Virus record (IMG/VR): IMGVR_UViG_3300037502_002431
Span: 1-36,918 of that record
Length of the DNA stretch: 36,918 bases
Source: a virus
Direction: 5' to 3' (one strand)
The translations under genes were made by a program, and so were the position numbers. Below the pieces are notes generated by a model, which did no database searches, was not told the DNA's origin, and saw only the letters and a list, made by a program, of their open reading frames with translations. Positions 17,316-25,991 of the stretch are shown piece after piece; position 1 is the stretch's first letter, and every line of letters starts with the position of its first letter.

Positions 17316-18116
17316 GTGGCTACACTAAAGAACACCACAGTCAATGATACAGGATTTATTCTACTTCCTAATGGTACCACTGTGCAACGACCTGCGAGTC
17401 CAACTACAGGTCAAACACGGTTTAACTCGACACTTAATACTGTAGAGTGTTTTTCTTTAGGTAATGTTTGGTCTTATATGCCCAACATTATAACAAGTAA
17501 TAATCTTGTAGCAAGATATGACGCTGGCGAACCCGCTTCGTATTCAGGAACAGGGACAATTTGGTATGATATTTCAGGTAATGGTAATAATGCCACATTA
17601 GTTAACAGTCCAGCATATTCTTCTACATATGGTGGAGGATTTCAATTTAACAAAAGTAATACATACGTCACTCTGCCCACTGGCTTATTGACCGGTACTG
17701 ACTTTACAGTGATGATGTGGATCAAAGGAGATGGTACTACAGCTGCCCAAACAATTTTTTGCAATTATCCTGCTGGCAATTTACAAATGTTTTACGGAGT
17801 ATCATATGTAGGTATGTATTTGGCAAATAGTTCTGCATATGCAGTTGCTGGAACATATTATTCACCTAATATTATTCAATTTACTGCGTTAAGAAGAGGA
17901 AGCGATTTAGAAGTATACATAAACAACACATTAATACGTGTAGGGTCATCTTCATCTATTTTAGGAGGCGCAGTAGCCTTTAGGATGGGAACAAACACAT
18001 CAGGAGGCGAGCAATTTGGTGGAACCATATATACTTGTCAAGTCTATAATAGTGCGTTAACTTCTGAAAAAATTGTTCAAAATTATCAAGCACTAAGAAC
18101 AAGGTTTGGTGTGTAA
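17316..18116 (+). CDS. Adhesin: MATLKN adaptor + LamG-like lectin domain
   Basis: A 266-residue protein and the first member of the adaptor-sharing array. Residues 1-55 are the adaptor (TLKNTTVNDTGFILLPNGTT, then QRPASP). About residues 60-265 form a LamG/concanavalin-A-like sandwich: IWYDISGNGNNATLVNSPAYSS, DFTVMMWIKGDG, LEVYINNTLIRVG and GTIYTCQVYNSALTSEKI are typical of LamG-3 domains, which bind carbohydrates or mediate adhesion. The start is GTG at 17316, preceded by AAAGGTGGT that overlaps the previous stop codon. The GTG is chosen because the adaptor aligns exactly with its ATG-started paralogues. Likely a receptor-binding or virion-decorating protein; the ligand is unknown. Confidence 0.8.
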   Translation: MATLKNTTVNDTGFILLPNGTTVQRPASPTTGQTRFNSTLNTVECFSLGNVWSYMPNIITSNNLVARYDAGEPASYSGTGTIWYDISGNGNNATLVNSPAYSSTYGGGFQFNKSNTYVTLPTGLLTGTDFTVMMWIKGDGTTAAQTIFCNYPAGNLQMFYGVSYVGMYLANSSAYAVAGTYYSPNIIQFTALRRGSDLEVYINNTLIRVGSSSSILGGAVAFRMGTNTSGGEQFGGTIYTCQVYNSALTSEKIVQNYQALRTRFGV

Positions 18117-18117
18117 T

Positions 18118-18735
18118 ATGGCCACATTAAAAAACACTACTGTCAACGATACAGGATTTTTAACACTACCAAACGGCACTACTGCTGAAAGACCCGTAAG
18201 CCCAACAGCCGGAATGTTTAGATATAATACAACATTAGGTATTCCCGAGTGGTATTCAGGAACAGCCTGGGTAAGTGTTAGTCCTGCCGCAGGTACAGCA
18301 GCAGTTTTAACAGGAGTAACTTATACAGTTAGTGGAACATATAGTTCAAATTCACCCCCAACTTATCAATATATGAATGATAATAATGCTAACGGTGCAA
18401 CAAATGGTAATCAATGGGGATCATTAAATACATCATTTGAATACATTCTTGCTGATTTGGGTTCGATAAAAACAGTCACTAAATTGATTGTTGGCTATGA
18501 CTATCTCAGTAACTTACCCGGAGGCTGGGGTACATCATATACTCAAGGAAAAACAGTTCAAACGTCTACAGATAATTCTACTTGGACTACTCAAGCAACA
18601 ACTCCTGTATATGCGGATACTGGTTCTACTAATGGTTTAGTAACAGTAGTGATACCAAACGTTTCTGCAAGATATGTAAGAATGACTAGTGTTAGTTGGA
18701 TATGTACACTAGAGTTTCAGATATGGGGATATTAA
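18118..18735 (+). CDS. Adhesin: MATLKN adaptor + F5/8C-like galactose-binding domain
   Basis: A 205-residue protein. Residues 1-52 are the adaptor (LKNTTVNDTGFLTLPNGTTA, ERPVSP, MFRYNTTLGIPEWY). About residues 60-205 look like a discoidin/F5-8C-type beta-barrel: an ADLGSIKTVTKLIVGYDY strand pair, VQTSTDNSTWTTQ, and the near-diagnostic SARYVRMTSVSW...LEFQIWG ending. Such domains bind glycans or phospholipids at cell surfaces. I place the start at ATG 18118 because it aligns with all paralogues; a four-codon TTG extension is possible but would overlap the previous gene. One base separates it from the preceding stop, and the next ATG follows its TAA directly. Confidence 0.75.
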   Translation: MATLKNTTVNDTGFLTLPNGTTAERPVSPTAGMFRYNTTLGIPEWYSGTAWVSVSPAAGTAAVLTGVTYTVSGTYSSNSPPTYQYMNDNNANGATNGNQWGSLNTSFEYILADLGSIKTVTKLIVGYDYLSNLPGGWGTSYTQGKTVQTSTDNSTWTTQATTPVYADTGSTNGLVTVVIPNVSARYVRMTSVSWICTLEFQIWGY

Positions 18736-18906
18736 ATGTCAACTCTTAAAAATACAATTTTCAATGACACGGGATATCTAGGATTACCTGCAGGTACAAC
18801 TGCACAAAGACCTGCTGGCCCTGTTGCGGGGATGCTGAGATTTAACACTACATTGGGGTATGCTGAAGTTTATACAGGAACTCAGTGGGTTAAATTTGGA
18901 TTATAA
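18736..18906 (+). CDS. Stand-alone adaptor mini-protein (56 residues)
   Basis: This short frame begins immediately after the preceding TAA and ends three bases before the next ATG. It encodes only the shared adaptor: STLKNTIFNDTGYLGLPAGT, then TAQRPAGP, MLRFNTTLGYAEVYTG and WVKFGL before the stop. It therefore contains the whole N-terminal module of its neighbours with no C-terminal binding domain. The conserved spacing and the intact frame argue that it is translated. It may occupy adaptor sites without adding a lectin, or be the remnant of a gene that lost its binding domain by clean recombination. Its tight fit between two genes makes an annotation miss likely. Confidence 0.75.
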   Translation: MSTLKNTIFNDTGYLGLPAGTTAQRPAGPVAGMLRFNTTLGYAEVYTGTQWVKFGL

Positions 18907-18908
18907 TA

Positions 18909-19778
18909 ATGGCAACACTTAAGAACACCACAATCAATGACACAGGATATTTGCAGTTTCCGGTTGGTACTACTGCTCAACGACCTGCAAGTCCAGCCAC
19001 TGGACAATCTAGAATTAATAGTGATACAAACGCATTAGAGGTATATTTAAACGGTGCTTGGACTAATGCCGCTATATACGGCGGAGACGGTACTAGTGCG
19101 GCAAGAGCGGCATTGAGTTCTGTAGCAATCAAACAGGCAAATCCTAGTGCTACTACTGGTTGGTATTGGTTAAATTTAGATGGCACTGCAAGACAATACT
19201 GGGTAGATATGGATTATAGCGGTGGTGGTTGGGTTATGGTTTTAAGTCATTATGGCGGGGTTGCTATAAATGCAGTAACTTATAGTCAATCTACTACAAA
19301 TTATAGTTATATAGGTAGTTCTACACTAAACATAGGATCTAGTAATGTATATGGTTTCTCATTTATGGCAGGTCTAATGGCATGGGATACTATTGCATCA
19401 AGAAATAATAGTGGTCGATATGTTGTTGCAATGACTGCAACATCTGGTGCAGGTCCAACTGCGGCTGCAAGAAGAAGTCGCTGGACATGGAGTGGTTGGA
19501 CAGCATCGTATCAATGGTCTAATGCGTCAGGCTTGACAAACGAAGTTGGTGGAACAACCCCTGGATTATGGTCTTACCATATTGCAGGTAACTATGGTTG
19601 GTCAGCATATGATCAAGGTGTATGCTCTACACAGTATGGAAATGCTCCTTTATGGTATGGTGGATGTTGGGACGGAAGTCCTTGGGGAGGCAATGGCGCA
19701 GGTAATTATGCAAATAATTATTTTTGGACTGGATCAGGTGGAGATTATTATGCATATGGAGCAATATACGTAAAATGA
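18909..19778 (+). CDS. Adhesin: MATLKN adaptor + fibrinogen/intelectin-like domain
   Basis: A 289-residue protein. Residues 1-52 are the adaptor. About residues 70-289 resemble a fibrinogen C-terminal-like/intelectin-like lectin domain: an AIKQANPSATTGWYWLNLDG opening, then QYWVDMDYSGGGWVMVLSH (compare the Tyr-Cys-Asp-Met...GGGWT core of that family). It ends in a Trp/Gly/Tyr/Asn-rich region with NNYFWTGSGGDYYAYGAIYV, reminiscent of the calcium and ligand-binding loops of intelectins. Only two cysteines are visible, close together near residues 239 and 252, so the animal disulphide pattern is not kept. Such domains bind sugars or acetyl groups. The stop overlaps the next ATG as ATGA. The fold is assigned from motifs only. 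Confidence 0.7.
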   Translation: MATLKNTTINDTGYLQFPVGTTAQRPASPATGQSRINSDTNALEVYLNGAWTNAAIYGGDGTSAARAALSSVAIKQANPSATTGWYWLNLDGTARQYWVDMDYSGGGWVMVLSHYGGVAINAVTYSQSTTNYSYIGSSTLNIGSSNVYGFSFMAGLMAWDTIASRNNSGRYVVAMTATSGAGPTAAARRSRWTWSGWTASYQWSNASGLTNEVGGTTPGLWSYHIAGNYGWSAYDQGVCSTQYGNAPLWYGGCWDGSPWGGNGAGNYANNYFWTGSGGDYYAYGAIYVK

Positions 19779-20026
19779 AACCCGTAGTAAATAAACTTAA
19801 AATTACTAAAAACACTAGGGTTCTTACCTCTGAAAGACATTTTGTTTATAAGTTTGAATGGTATAACAATGATACTTTATTATTATCTGAATTAAGACAA
19901 ATTCAGGCATCAGATTTAAATTTACCTATAGAAAGTTATGAAATTCAAGAACTGGTAGCGCACAAAAATATATGTTGTTTTACTATAGATATAAACACTC
20001 TATTGATTGAGGAAGTAGAAGTATAA
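19775..20026 (+). CDS. Unknown small protein within the adhesin array
   Basis: An 83-residue protein starting in an ATGA overlap with the fibrinogen-like adhesin and ending in a TAATG overlap with the glycine-rich adhesin. It lacks the adaptor. The sequence has a basic N-terminus (KPVVNKLKITKNTR), an aromatic core (FVYKFEWYNNDTLLLSELRQ) and alternating hydrophobic strands (NICCFTIDINTLLIEEVEV). I do not recognise it. Tight coupling to both neighbours suggests a fibre-assembly or chaperone role, by analogy with small helper genes beside phage adhesin genes, but this is inference. ATG 19775 is preferred over an upstream in-frame ATG at 19724, which would lie inside the previous gene. Confidence 0.6.
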   Translation: MKPVVNKLKITKNTRVLTSERHFVYKFEWYNNDTLLLSELRQIQASDLNLPIESYEIQELVAHKNICCFTIDINTLLIEEVEV

Positions 20027-21084
20027 TGGCAACACTTAAGAACACTACAGTCAATGATACGCAATTCTTTACATTGCCTGCAGGTACTACGGCACAACGT
20101 CCAGCCAGCCCTGTACAGGGTATGACACGCTATAATACAACATTAGGTTATATAGAATGGTATGATAGTGCAGGAGCAGCATGGAGACCTATATACCAAT
20201 CACCTTCTTTTAGTTTAGATTACTTAGTAGTCGCTGGAGGTGGAGGTGGAGGTGGCGGTTCTAATGCAGGTGGATACACCGGTGGTGGTGGAGGCGGTGC
20301 CGGCGGCATGTTAACAGGTACAATAAGTGGAGTCACCGTAGGAACATCCTATACTGTTACAATTGGTGCCGGAGGTTCAGCCGGCACAACGGGTGCTACT
20401 AATAATAATGGTTCAGATGGTTCTAATTCAGTTTTTAGTACTCAAACCGCAGTAGGAGGTGGAGGTGGCGGATCGGGCGGTGATCAAAATAATGCTACTA
20501 GAATAGGACGAAGCGGTGGTAGCGGTGGCGGATCAGGATACAGATCGTTATCCGGCGGCGCCGGTACAGTCGGACAAGGTAATAATGGTGGTAATGCTGG
20601 ACCTACAGAACAAGGATCGGGTGGTGGGGGTGGTGCCGGTGCCGCAGGTAGTAATGGATCTGATAGTCCGTCTCAATATACAGGTGGAAACGGAGGTAAT
20701 GGCGTAGCAAGTTCTATTACTGGAACAAGCGTAACATATGCAGGTGGTGGCGGTGCAGGTGGATTAGAATCATACGGTTATGCAGGAGCCGGCGGCAGCG
20801 GTGGTGGTGGTGCTGGTGCTGGTATAGGAGGGGCATGGTCTACCAATGCAGTAGCAGGTACTGCTAACAGAGGTGGTGGAGGTGGCGGCGGATCAAGAAT
20901 GGTTAACGGTGGCACTCCCGGCAATGGCGCCAATGGCGGCACAGGTGTAGTGATATTAAAGATTCCTAGTGCATATACAGCAACTTTTTCAGTGGGAATA
21001 ACATCAAGTGTTGATACTGTTTCTGTGCCAGGATATAAAATATATACATGTACTGCCGGTACAGGAACAATTTCATTCAGTTAA
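20026..21084 (+). CDS. Adhesin: MATLKN adaptor + one glycine-rich domain
   Basis: A 352-residue protein. Residues 1-55 are the adaptor (QFFTLPAGTT, AQRPASP, YNTTLGYIEWYDSAGAAW). From about residue 64 (LDYLVVAGGGGGGGG) to 305 (GVVILKIP) lies a glycine-rich domain with runs of Gly separated by short loops. This is the type of phage adhesin domain thought to fold as packed polyglycine-II helices, with the loops contacting receptors. The final ~47 residues (TATFSVGITSS to GTGTISFS) form a beta segment that recurs at the end of the next protein. No signal peptide or catalytic motif is seen. The likely role is receptor recognition at a fibre tip; the receptor is unknown. Confidence 0.8.
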   Translation: MATLKNTTVNDTQFFTLPAGTTAQRPASPVQGMTRYNTTLGYIEWYDSAGAAWRPIYQSPSFSLDYLVVAGGGGGGGGSNAGGYTGGGGGGAGGMLTGTISGVTVGTSYTVTIGAGGSAGTTGATNNNGSDGSNSVFSTQTAVGGGGGGSGGDQNNATRIGRSGGSGGGSGYRSLSGGAGTVGQGNNGGNAGPTEQGSGGGGGAGAAGSNGSDSPSQYTGGNGGNGVASSITGTSVTYAGGGGAGGLESYGYAGAGGSGGGGAGAGIGGAWSTNAVAGTANRGGGGGGGSRMVNGGTPGNGANGGTGVVILKIPSAYTATFSVGITSSVDTVSVPGYKIYTCTAGTGTISFS

Positions 21085-21091
21085 ATACAAT

Positions 21092-23989
21092 ATGGCAACA
21101 TTAAAGAACACAACAGTCAATGATACAGGGTATATTCAAATACCAGTAGGAACTACCGCCCAAAGACCTGCTAGCCCTGCCAATGGTTATATGCGTTATA
21201 ATACAACATCAGGACGTGTAGAGTATTATGATGCTGGATATGGTACTTGGATGAATGTTGAACGTACTGCTGCAGGTACAACTGTTGATGTAGAATATCT
21301 TGTTGTAGGTGGAGGCGGTGCAGGCGGCGGACATAGTAGTGAGCAATATTATAATGATGGAGGTGGTGGCGGCGGCGCCGGCGGCTTCAGAACAGGAACT
21401 TTTTATCCAATAACACTATTCACAAATTTTGCTATAACAGTTGGTGCCGGCGGCGCAAGTAGTGCAACAACTCCTGTAAGTGGAAGTAACAGTATTTTTT
21501 CTGGTATCACATCAGCGGGTGGTGGCGGAGGAGGTGTCGGCGCATGGAGCCCTGCAGGTACAAAGCCAACTGCAAGTAATGGTCAGGCAGGTGGCTCAGG
21601 TGGAGGCACCGCAAATAATTATAACTATCCGCAAGCGTCAGGTGGTGCAGGTAATACACCATCTACAACTCCAAGTCAAGGTAATAATGGTGGTAGTGGT
21701 GGACCAACTGGATATCAAACTGCAGGTGGTGGTGGCGGAGCCGGTACAGTTGGTGCAAACGCAACATCATCTTCATCTGGTACAGGTGGAACTGGAGCAA
21801 CTAGTGCTATAACTGGCGCAGTAGTTTGGTATGCTGGCGGTGGTGGTGGCGGTGGAACTAATGCAGGACAACCTACAGGTGCAGCCGGCGGCACTGGTGG
21901 CGGAGGTACCGGCGGAAATAATGCTGTTGGTGGTGCTACTGGAGGAGCAACAGCAGGTACTACCAACACAGGAGGAGGTGGTGGAGGTGCTGGTGGATAT
22001 ACTAGTCAACTGGCGTATGCAGGAGCCAATGGTGGCTCAGGTATTGTAGTAATAAAATATTTAAGTATATATTATTTGACTTGGGATAGTGGATTAACAG
22101 GATCTACTGTTACTCAAGGTAGTTATAGTACAACAACATTTACTGCTGGAACAGGTGTAGCATTCTTTAGTAATAGTTCCCCATTAAATGTTGATGTATT
22201 ATTAGTTGCCGGCGGCGCCGCAGGTGGAACAAGTTACGGTGATCAGGATACAGGTAAAGGCGGAGGCGGTGCTGGTGGCGTTGTAGTTGGCTCTCAAAAG
22301 AGTTTATTGATACAAACTAACTATACTGTAAGTGTAGGTAATGGAGGAGCCGGCGTTCCTAACGGAAATAATAGTGCAGGCGCAACAGGTAATGCCGGAA
22401 GTAACACAACATTTAGTGCCTTTGCTGTTACCGCAACCGGTGGTGGCGGTGGTGGTCCATCTGATAGCGCCGGCGTAGCAGGTAATGGTGGAAGCGGCGG
22501 AGGCGCCGCAAGTAGAAACGGAGGAAGTTCTGGAGGAACTTCTACACAAGCATCATACTCAGGATGGACTTCATATGGAAATAGTGGTGGTGCTCCAGGA
22601 TCAACTTCTAACAATGCTGGAGGTGGAGGAGGGGGTGGTGCTGGCGCAGCCGGCGCACAAGGTGGTACTACTATCAATAATGCTGTTGGTGGCGCAGGTG
22701 GAGCCGGCGTAAATATTGGTGCAACATTTGGAACATTAATTGGAGATAATGGCTGGGTCGCAGGCGGTGGTGGCGGTGGCTCATATAGTACATCAAGTGT
22801 TTTAGCACAAGCCGCGGGTGGACAAGGCGGTGGAGGTAATGGTACTAGCGCACAAGAATCAAATACTAGCCCTCAACCTCAGGCTAATTCTAATGGCATT
22901 GACGGTATGCCAAATAGCGGTGGTGGTGGCGGGGGTAGTTCTGAAGATGGTCAAGGTTCTCAACCATTAACACCAGGTAGAGGTGGAGCATCTGGATCAG
23001 GTGGTAGTGGAGTTGTAGTACTTAAATATCCTTCATCATACTACGCAATTACTGGTGCAGGGTTAACATCAGAAACTATACCAATAGACGCTAATTATAA
23101 AATTACTAAATTTACCTCTGGTGCAGGAACTATGAGATTTGATGTAAGCCCAACTGCTTCAGCAGAATATATTGTAGTTGCTGGAGGTGGCTCAGGTGGT
23201 GGTCAAGCAGCCGGCGCAAGTTATCATGGCGCCGCTGGTGGCGGTGGTGCAGGTGGTTTTGCAAGAGGTAACTTTGATTTTAATTTAAATGTGCCATACA
23301 ATATTACAATTGGAGCAGGAGGCGCCGGAGCATCAGCGAGTGTAGGTGCATCAGGTAGCAATAGTAACTTTCATACTATATCTTGTATAGGTGGAGGCTA
23401 CGGCGCTAGAGGTACTACAGGACAAGCAGCCGCATCTGGTGGTAGCGGCGGAGGAGCCTCAAGAGAAGCGGCTACTATAGCAACAGGAACAGCAGGTCAG
23501 GGAAATAACGGTGGCGCACAAGGAGCATCAGGCGGGGCTGGTGGAGGAGGAGGCGCAGGTACATATGGTCGTCCAGGTCAAACGTTTGGTGGAAATGGTG
23601 GAACTGGATTCCCAGTCACACTGACCGGAACACTAGCATACTATGCCGGCGGTGGAGGTGGGGGCGGTGGCGGAACAGTTTCAGGATCAGTGGGTGGATC
23701 AGGTGGTACAGGAGGTGGCGGTACTGGCGGAACTAACACAACTAACGGATCAAATGGGACAAACGCTACAACAAATACAGGTGGTGGAGGTGGAGGTGGA
23801 AGTTCAAGTCAGAGTGCATCAAGTAATACTGCCGGGGGAAATGGCGGATCAGGTGTCATTATAATTAAAATACCAAACACTTATACAGCCACTTTTTCAG
23901 CAGGCATCACATCAAGTCTAAGTACATCAATGACTGGGTTTAAAATTTATACTGTTACAGCAGGTACAGGTACTGTAACATTTTCATGA
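21092..23989 (+). CDS. Adhesin: MATLKN adaptor + three tandem glycine-rich domains
   Basis: A 965-residue protein starting at ATG 21092, seven bases after the previous stop. A 28-residue upstream extension is possible but would overlap the previous gene and break alignment with paralogues. Residues 1-55 are the adaptor. Three glycine-rich domains follow, each starting with an aromatic/hydrophobic strand before the Gly runs (VEYLVVGGGGAGGG, VDVLLVAGGAAGG, AEYIVVAGGGSGGG; about residues 68, 366, 690). Each ends with a hydrophobic strand (GIVVIKY, GVVVLKYP, GVIIIKIP; about 315, 639, 920). A ~45-residue beta linker (GLT-rich, ending GAGTM or GTGV) separates them and caps the protein. The threefold repetition suggests internal duplication. 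Receptor-recognition function is inferred from domain type. Confidence 0.8.
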   Translation: MATLKNTTVNDTGYIQIPVGTTAQRPASPANGYMRYNTTSGRVEYYDAGYGTWMNVERTAAGTTVDVEYLVVGGGGAGGGHSSEQYYNDGGGGGGAGGFRTGTFYPITLFTNFAITVGAGGASSATTPVSGSNSIFSGITSAGGGGGGVGAWSPAGTKPTASNGQAGGSGGGTANNYNYPQASGGAGNTPSTTPSQGNNGGSGGPTGYQTAGGGGGAGTVGANATSSSSGTGGTGATSAITGAVVWYAGGGGGGGTNAGQPTGAAGGTGGGGTGGNNAVGGATGGATAGTTNTGGGGGGAGGYTSQLAYAGANGGSGIVVIKYLSIYYLTWDSGLTGSTVTQGSYSTTTFTAGTGVAFFSNSSPLNVDVLLVAGGAAGGTSYGDQDTGKGGGGAGGVVVGSQKSLLIQTNYTVSVGNGGAGVPNGNNSAGATGNAGSNTTFSAFAVTATGGGGGGPSDSAGVAGNGGSGGGAASRNGGSSGGTSTQASYSGWTSYGNSGGAPGSTSNNAGGGGGGGAGAAGAQGGTTINNAVGGAGGAGVNIGATFGTLIGDNGWVAGGGGGGSYSTSSVLAQAAGGQGGGGNGTSAQESNTSPQPQANSNGIDGMPNSGGGGGGSSEDGQGSQPLTPGRGGASGSGGSGVVVLKYPSSYYAITGAGLTSETIPIDANYKITKFTSGAGTMRFDVSPTASAEYIVVAGGGSGGGQAAGASYHGAAGGGGAGGFARGNFDFNLNVPYNITIGAGGAGASASVGASGSNSNFHTISCIGGGYGARGTTGQAAASGGSGGGASREAATIATGTAGQGNNGGAQGASGGAGGGGGAGTYGRPGQTFGGNGGTGFPVTLTGTLAYYAGGGGGGGGGTVSGSVGGSGGTGGGGTGGTNTTNGSNGTNATTNTGGGGGGGSSSQSASSNTAGGNGGSGVIIIKIPNTYTATFSAGITSSLSTSMTGFKIYTVTAGTGTVTFS

Positions 23990-24002
23990 TTGAGGAATTA
24001 AT

Positions 24003-24374
24003 ATGGCACACTATGCATTTTTAGATGAAAACTATGTAGTAACCGAAGTAATTGTCGGTAAAGATGAAAGTAATTTCGATTGGGAAAGACATTACGGGGA
24101 TATTCGTGGGCAACTCTGCAAACGCACTAGTTATAATACTCGCGGTGGTGTACACGTAGAAGGAGGACAACCATTCCGTAAAAACTACGCTGGTATAGGA
24201 TATGTATACGATCCTGTGCGTGATGCATTTTATGAGCAACAGCCATATCCAAGTTGGATATTAAATGAAGAAACATGTTTATGGGAAAGCAGAGTTCCTT
24301 ATCCTGATGACGGTAAACCATACAAATGGAATGAAGAAGAATTGCGTTGGGATGAGTTACCTCCACAACCTTAA
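24003..24374 (+). CDS. Conserved small virion-associated protein (MAHYA.LDEN family)
   Basis: A 123-residue protein opening AHYAFLDENYVVTEVIVGKD, with CKRTSYNTRGGVHVEGGQPFRKNYAGIGYVYD in the middle and a Trp/Pro-rich, acidic end (PYPSWILNEETCLWESRVPYPDDGKPYKWNEE...). From memory this family is widespread near fibre genes in T4-like cyanophages and relatives, with no proven function. The aromatic-rich repeated pattern of the second half suggests a small beta domain. A GAGGA ribosome site precedes the ATG. It sits inside the adhesin array but lacks the adaptor, so it may be a separate virion or fibre-assembly component. Confidence 0.7.
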   Translation: MAHYAFLDENYVVTEVIVGKDESNFDWERHYGDIRGQLCKRTSYNTRGGVHVEGGQPFRKNYAGIGYVYDPVRDAFYEQQPYPSWILNEETCLWESRVPYPDDGKPYKWNEEELRWDELPPQP

Positions 24375-24388
24375 TAAGAGATTAAGAA

Positions 24389-25990
24389 TTGGCTGATTTA
24401 AAAAATACTAATGTTAATGATACTGGGTTTCTGAATTTACCACAAGGTAATACAAGTCAGAGACCGGTTAGTCCCACGCCAGGCACAATGCGTTTCAATA
24501 CACAAACAGGTGTTGTTGAATTTTACACAACGCAGGGCTGGGCAGAACTCACAAGTTTATCAATTAGTAGCATTTCTCCTTCAACATACTCAGGAGCAAC
24601 AAACACAACAATAACAATTACAGGAACTGGATTCTATGCCGGTTGTGCAGCAACGTTGATTAATAGGTCAAATGTTTCATTTACCCCAGGAACAACCACA
24701 GTAAACAATGATACTACTATGACGATTACTACTCCTCAAGCATTTGGGGGCAGTGATTCACCATTATCTATTAGAGTATCAACACCATTGGGATTTTCTG
24801 TAATACTAACAAATTGTTTAATAGCAGGTAATGCTCCGACGTGGGTTACAGGAGCAGGAACAGTTGCAAACATATATGACTCTGCAAGAGCATCTTATCC
24901 AAATATCACATTGTCTGCAACTGATCCTGATGGAAATGCAATTACGTATTCTTTAGTTAGCGGAGCACTACCTACCAATATGTCATTGGGTAGTAATGGC
25001 GTAATTACTAGAACAGGCACAATACCATCAGTTGCAACAACTACAACATATACATTTACTGTTCGTGCTACTGATTCTACCGGGTACACTGCTGATAGAA
25101 CATTTGATATTCTTGTATATGCACCCGTAGTTACTTCATATACAAGTACAGGTGGTTCAACATTTACAGTTCCTACAGGACTTACATCATTAAGAGTTTT
25201 ATTAGTTGCAGGAGGAGGCGGTGGTGGAACTCGGGACGTAGGTGTAAATGCATCAGGTTCTGACGGTGGTGCTGGTGGCGGTGCAGGCGGCATGATTGAT
25301 CATCCAAGTTATCCTGTAACGCCAGGCGCTATATTAAATCTATCTGTTGGCGCAGGCGGTGCAGGTGGTTCATCAGGTATGACACCTGGAGCACAAGGAA
25401 CACCAACTACATTTGATACATTGACTGCTGTTGGAGGTGGTTATGGTGGCGCCGGCCCACTTACTCCTGCAGGAAACGGCGGTCCAGGTGGAAGTGGTGG
25501 AGGCAAAGGTGGAGGTGGTGGAAGCGGAAGCCCAACAGGTGGTGGTACAGGTACACAACCTAGTCAACCGGGTGCCAGTGGAACATATGGGTATGGATTC
25601 CCAGGAGGTAACACTCCAGCATCAGGACCTCCCTATATAGGTGGAGGTGGGGGTGGAGCAGGTGGTGCTGGTAATGTAGGCAATGCCGGTGGTCCTGGAG
25701 TAGGTGGAATAGGAAGAGTTAGTGATATTAGTGGCTCCCCTGCTTACTATGCTGGTGGAGGAGGTGGTGGAGGAAGTGTAGGATCTAATGGGGCAGCAGG
25801 CGGCACAGGCGGAGGAGGAAACGGCGGTGGCACTGGATCAACTGCATCTCCTATATCTAACGGTACCGCAGGTACAATTAATACCGGCGGAGGCGGAGGT
25901 GGTGGTGCAGGATATAATGCATCAGGTGCAAGTCCTGCAGGAGGTGCAGGTGGAAATGGAGCACCCGGAATTATTTTGATTAAATACTAA
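24389..25990 (+). CDS. Adhesin: adaptor + TIG + Ig-like + glycine-rich domains (copy 1)
   Basis: A 533-residue protein with a TTG start at 24389, chosen because the adaptor (ADLKNTNVNDTGFLNLPQGN) begins exactly there; AAGAG lies 8 bases upstream. The domain order is adaptor (1-52), an IPT/TIG-like Ig domain (about 57-147; SISPSTYSGATNTTITITGT), a cadherin/He-PIG-like Ig domain (about 149-247; ATDPDGNAITYSLVSGALP, then TTYTFTVRATDSTGYTADRT), and a glycine-rich domain (about 265-533; LRVLLVAGGGGGG...GAPGIILIKY). TIG and cadherin-like folds serve as rigid spacers or adhesion modules. The glycine-rich end is the probable receptor-contact surface. The next gene is a clear tandem paralogue with the same order. 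Confidence 0.8.
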   Translation: MADLKNTNVNDTGFLNLPQGNTSQRPVSPTPGTMRFNTQTGVVEFYTTQGWAELTSLSISSISPSTYSGATNTTITITGTGFYAGCAATLINRSNVSFTPGTTTVNNDTTMTITTPQAFGGSDSPLSIRVSTPLGFSVILTNCLIAGNAPTWVTGAGTVANIYDSARASYPNITLSATDPDGNAITYSLVSGALPTNMSLGSNGVITRTGTIPSVATTTTYTFTVRATDSTGYTADRTFDILVYAPVVTSYTSTGGSTFTVPTGLTSLRVLLVAGGGGGGTRDVGVNASGSDGGAGGGAGGMIDHPSYPVTPGAILNLSVGAGGAGGSSGMTPGAQGTPTTFDTLTAVGGGYGGAGPLTPAGNGGPGGSGGGKGGGGGSGSPTGGGTGTQPSQPGASGTYGYGFPGGNTPASGPPYIGGGGGGAGGAGNVGNAGGPGVGGIGRVSDISGSPAYYAGGGGGGGSVGSNGAAGGTGGGGNGGGTGSTASPISNGTAGTINTGGGGGGGAGYNASGASPAGGAGGNGAPGIILIKY

Positions 25991-25991
25991 C

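Noticed and set aside
21008-21091. A 28-residue upstream extension of the three-domain adhesin
   Set aside because: It overlaps the end of the preceding gene and would precede the universally placed adaptor start.
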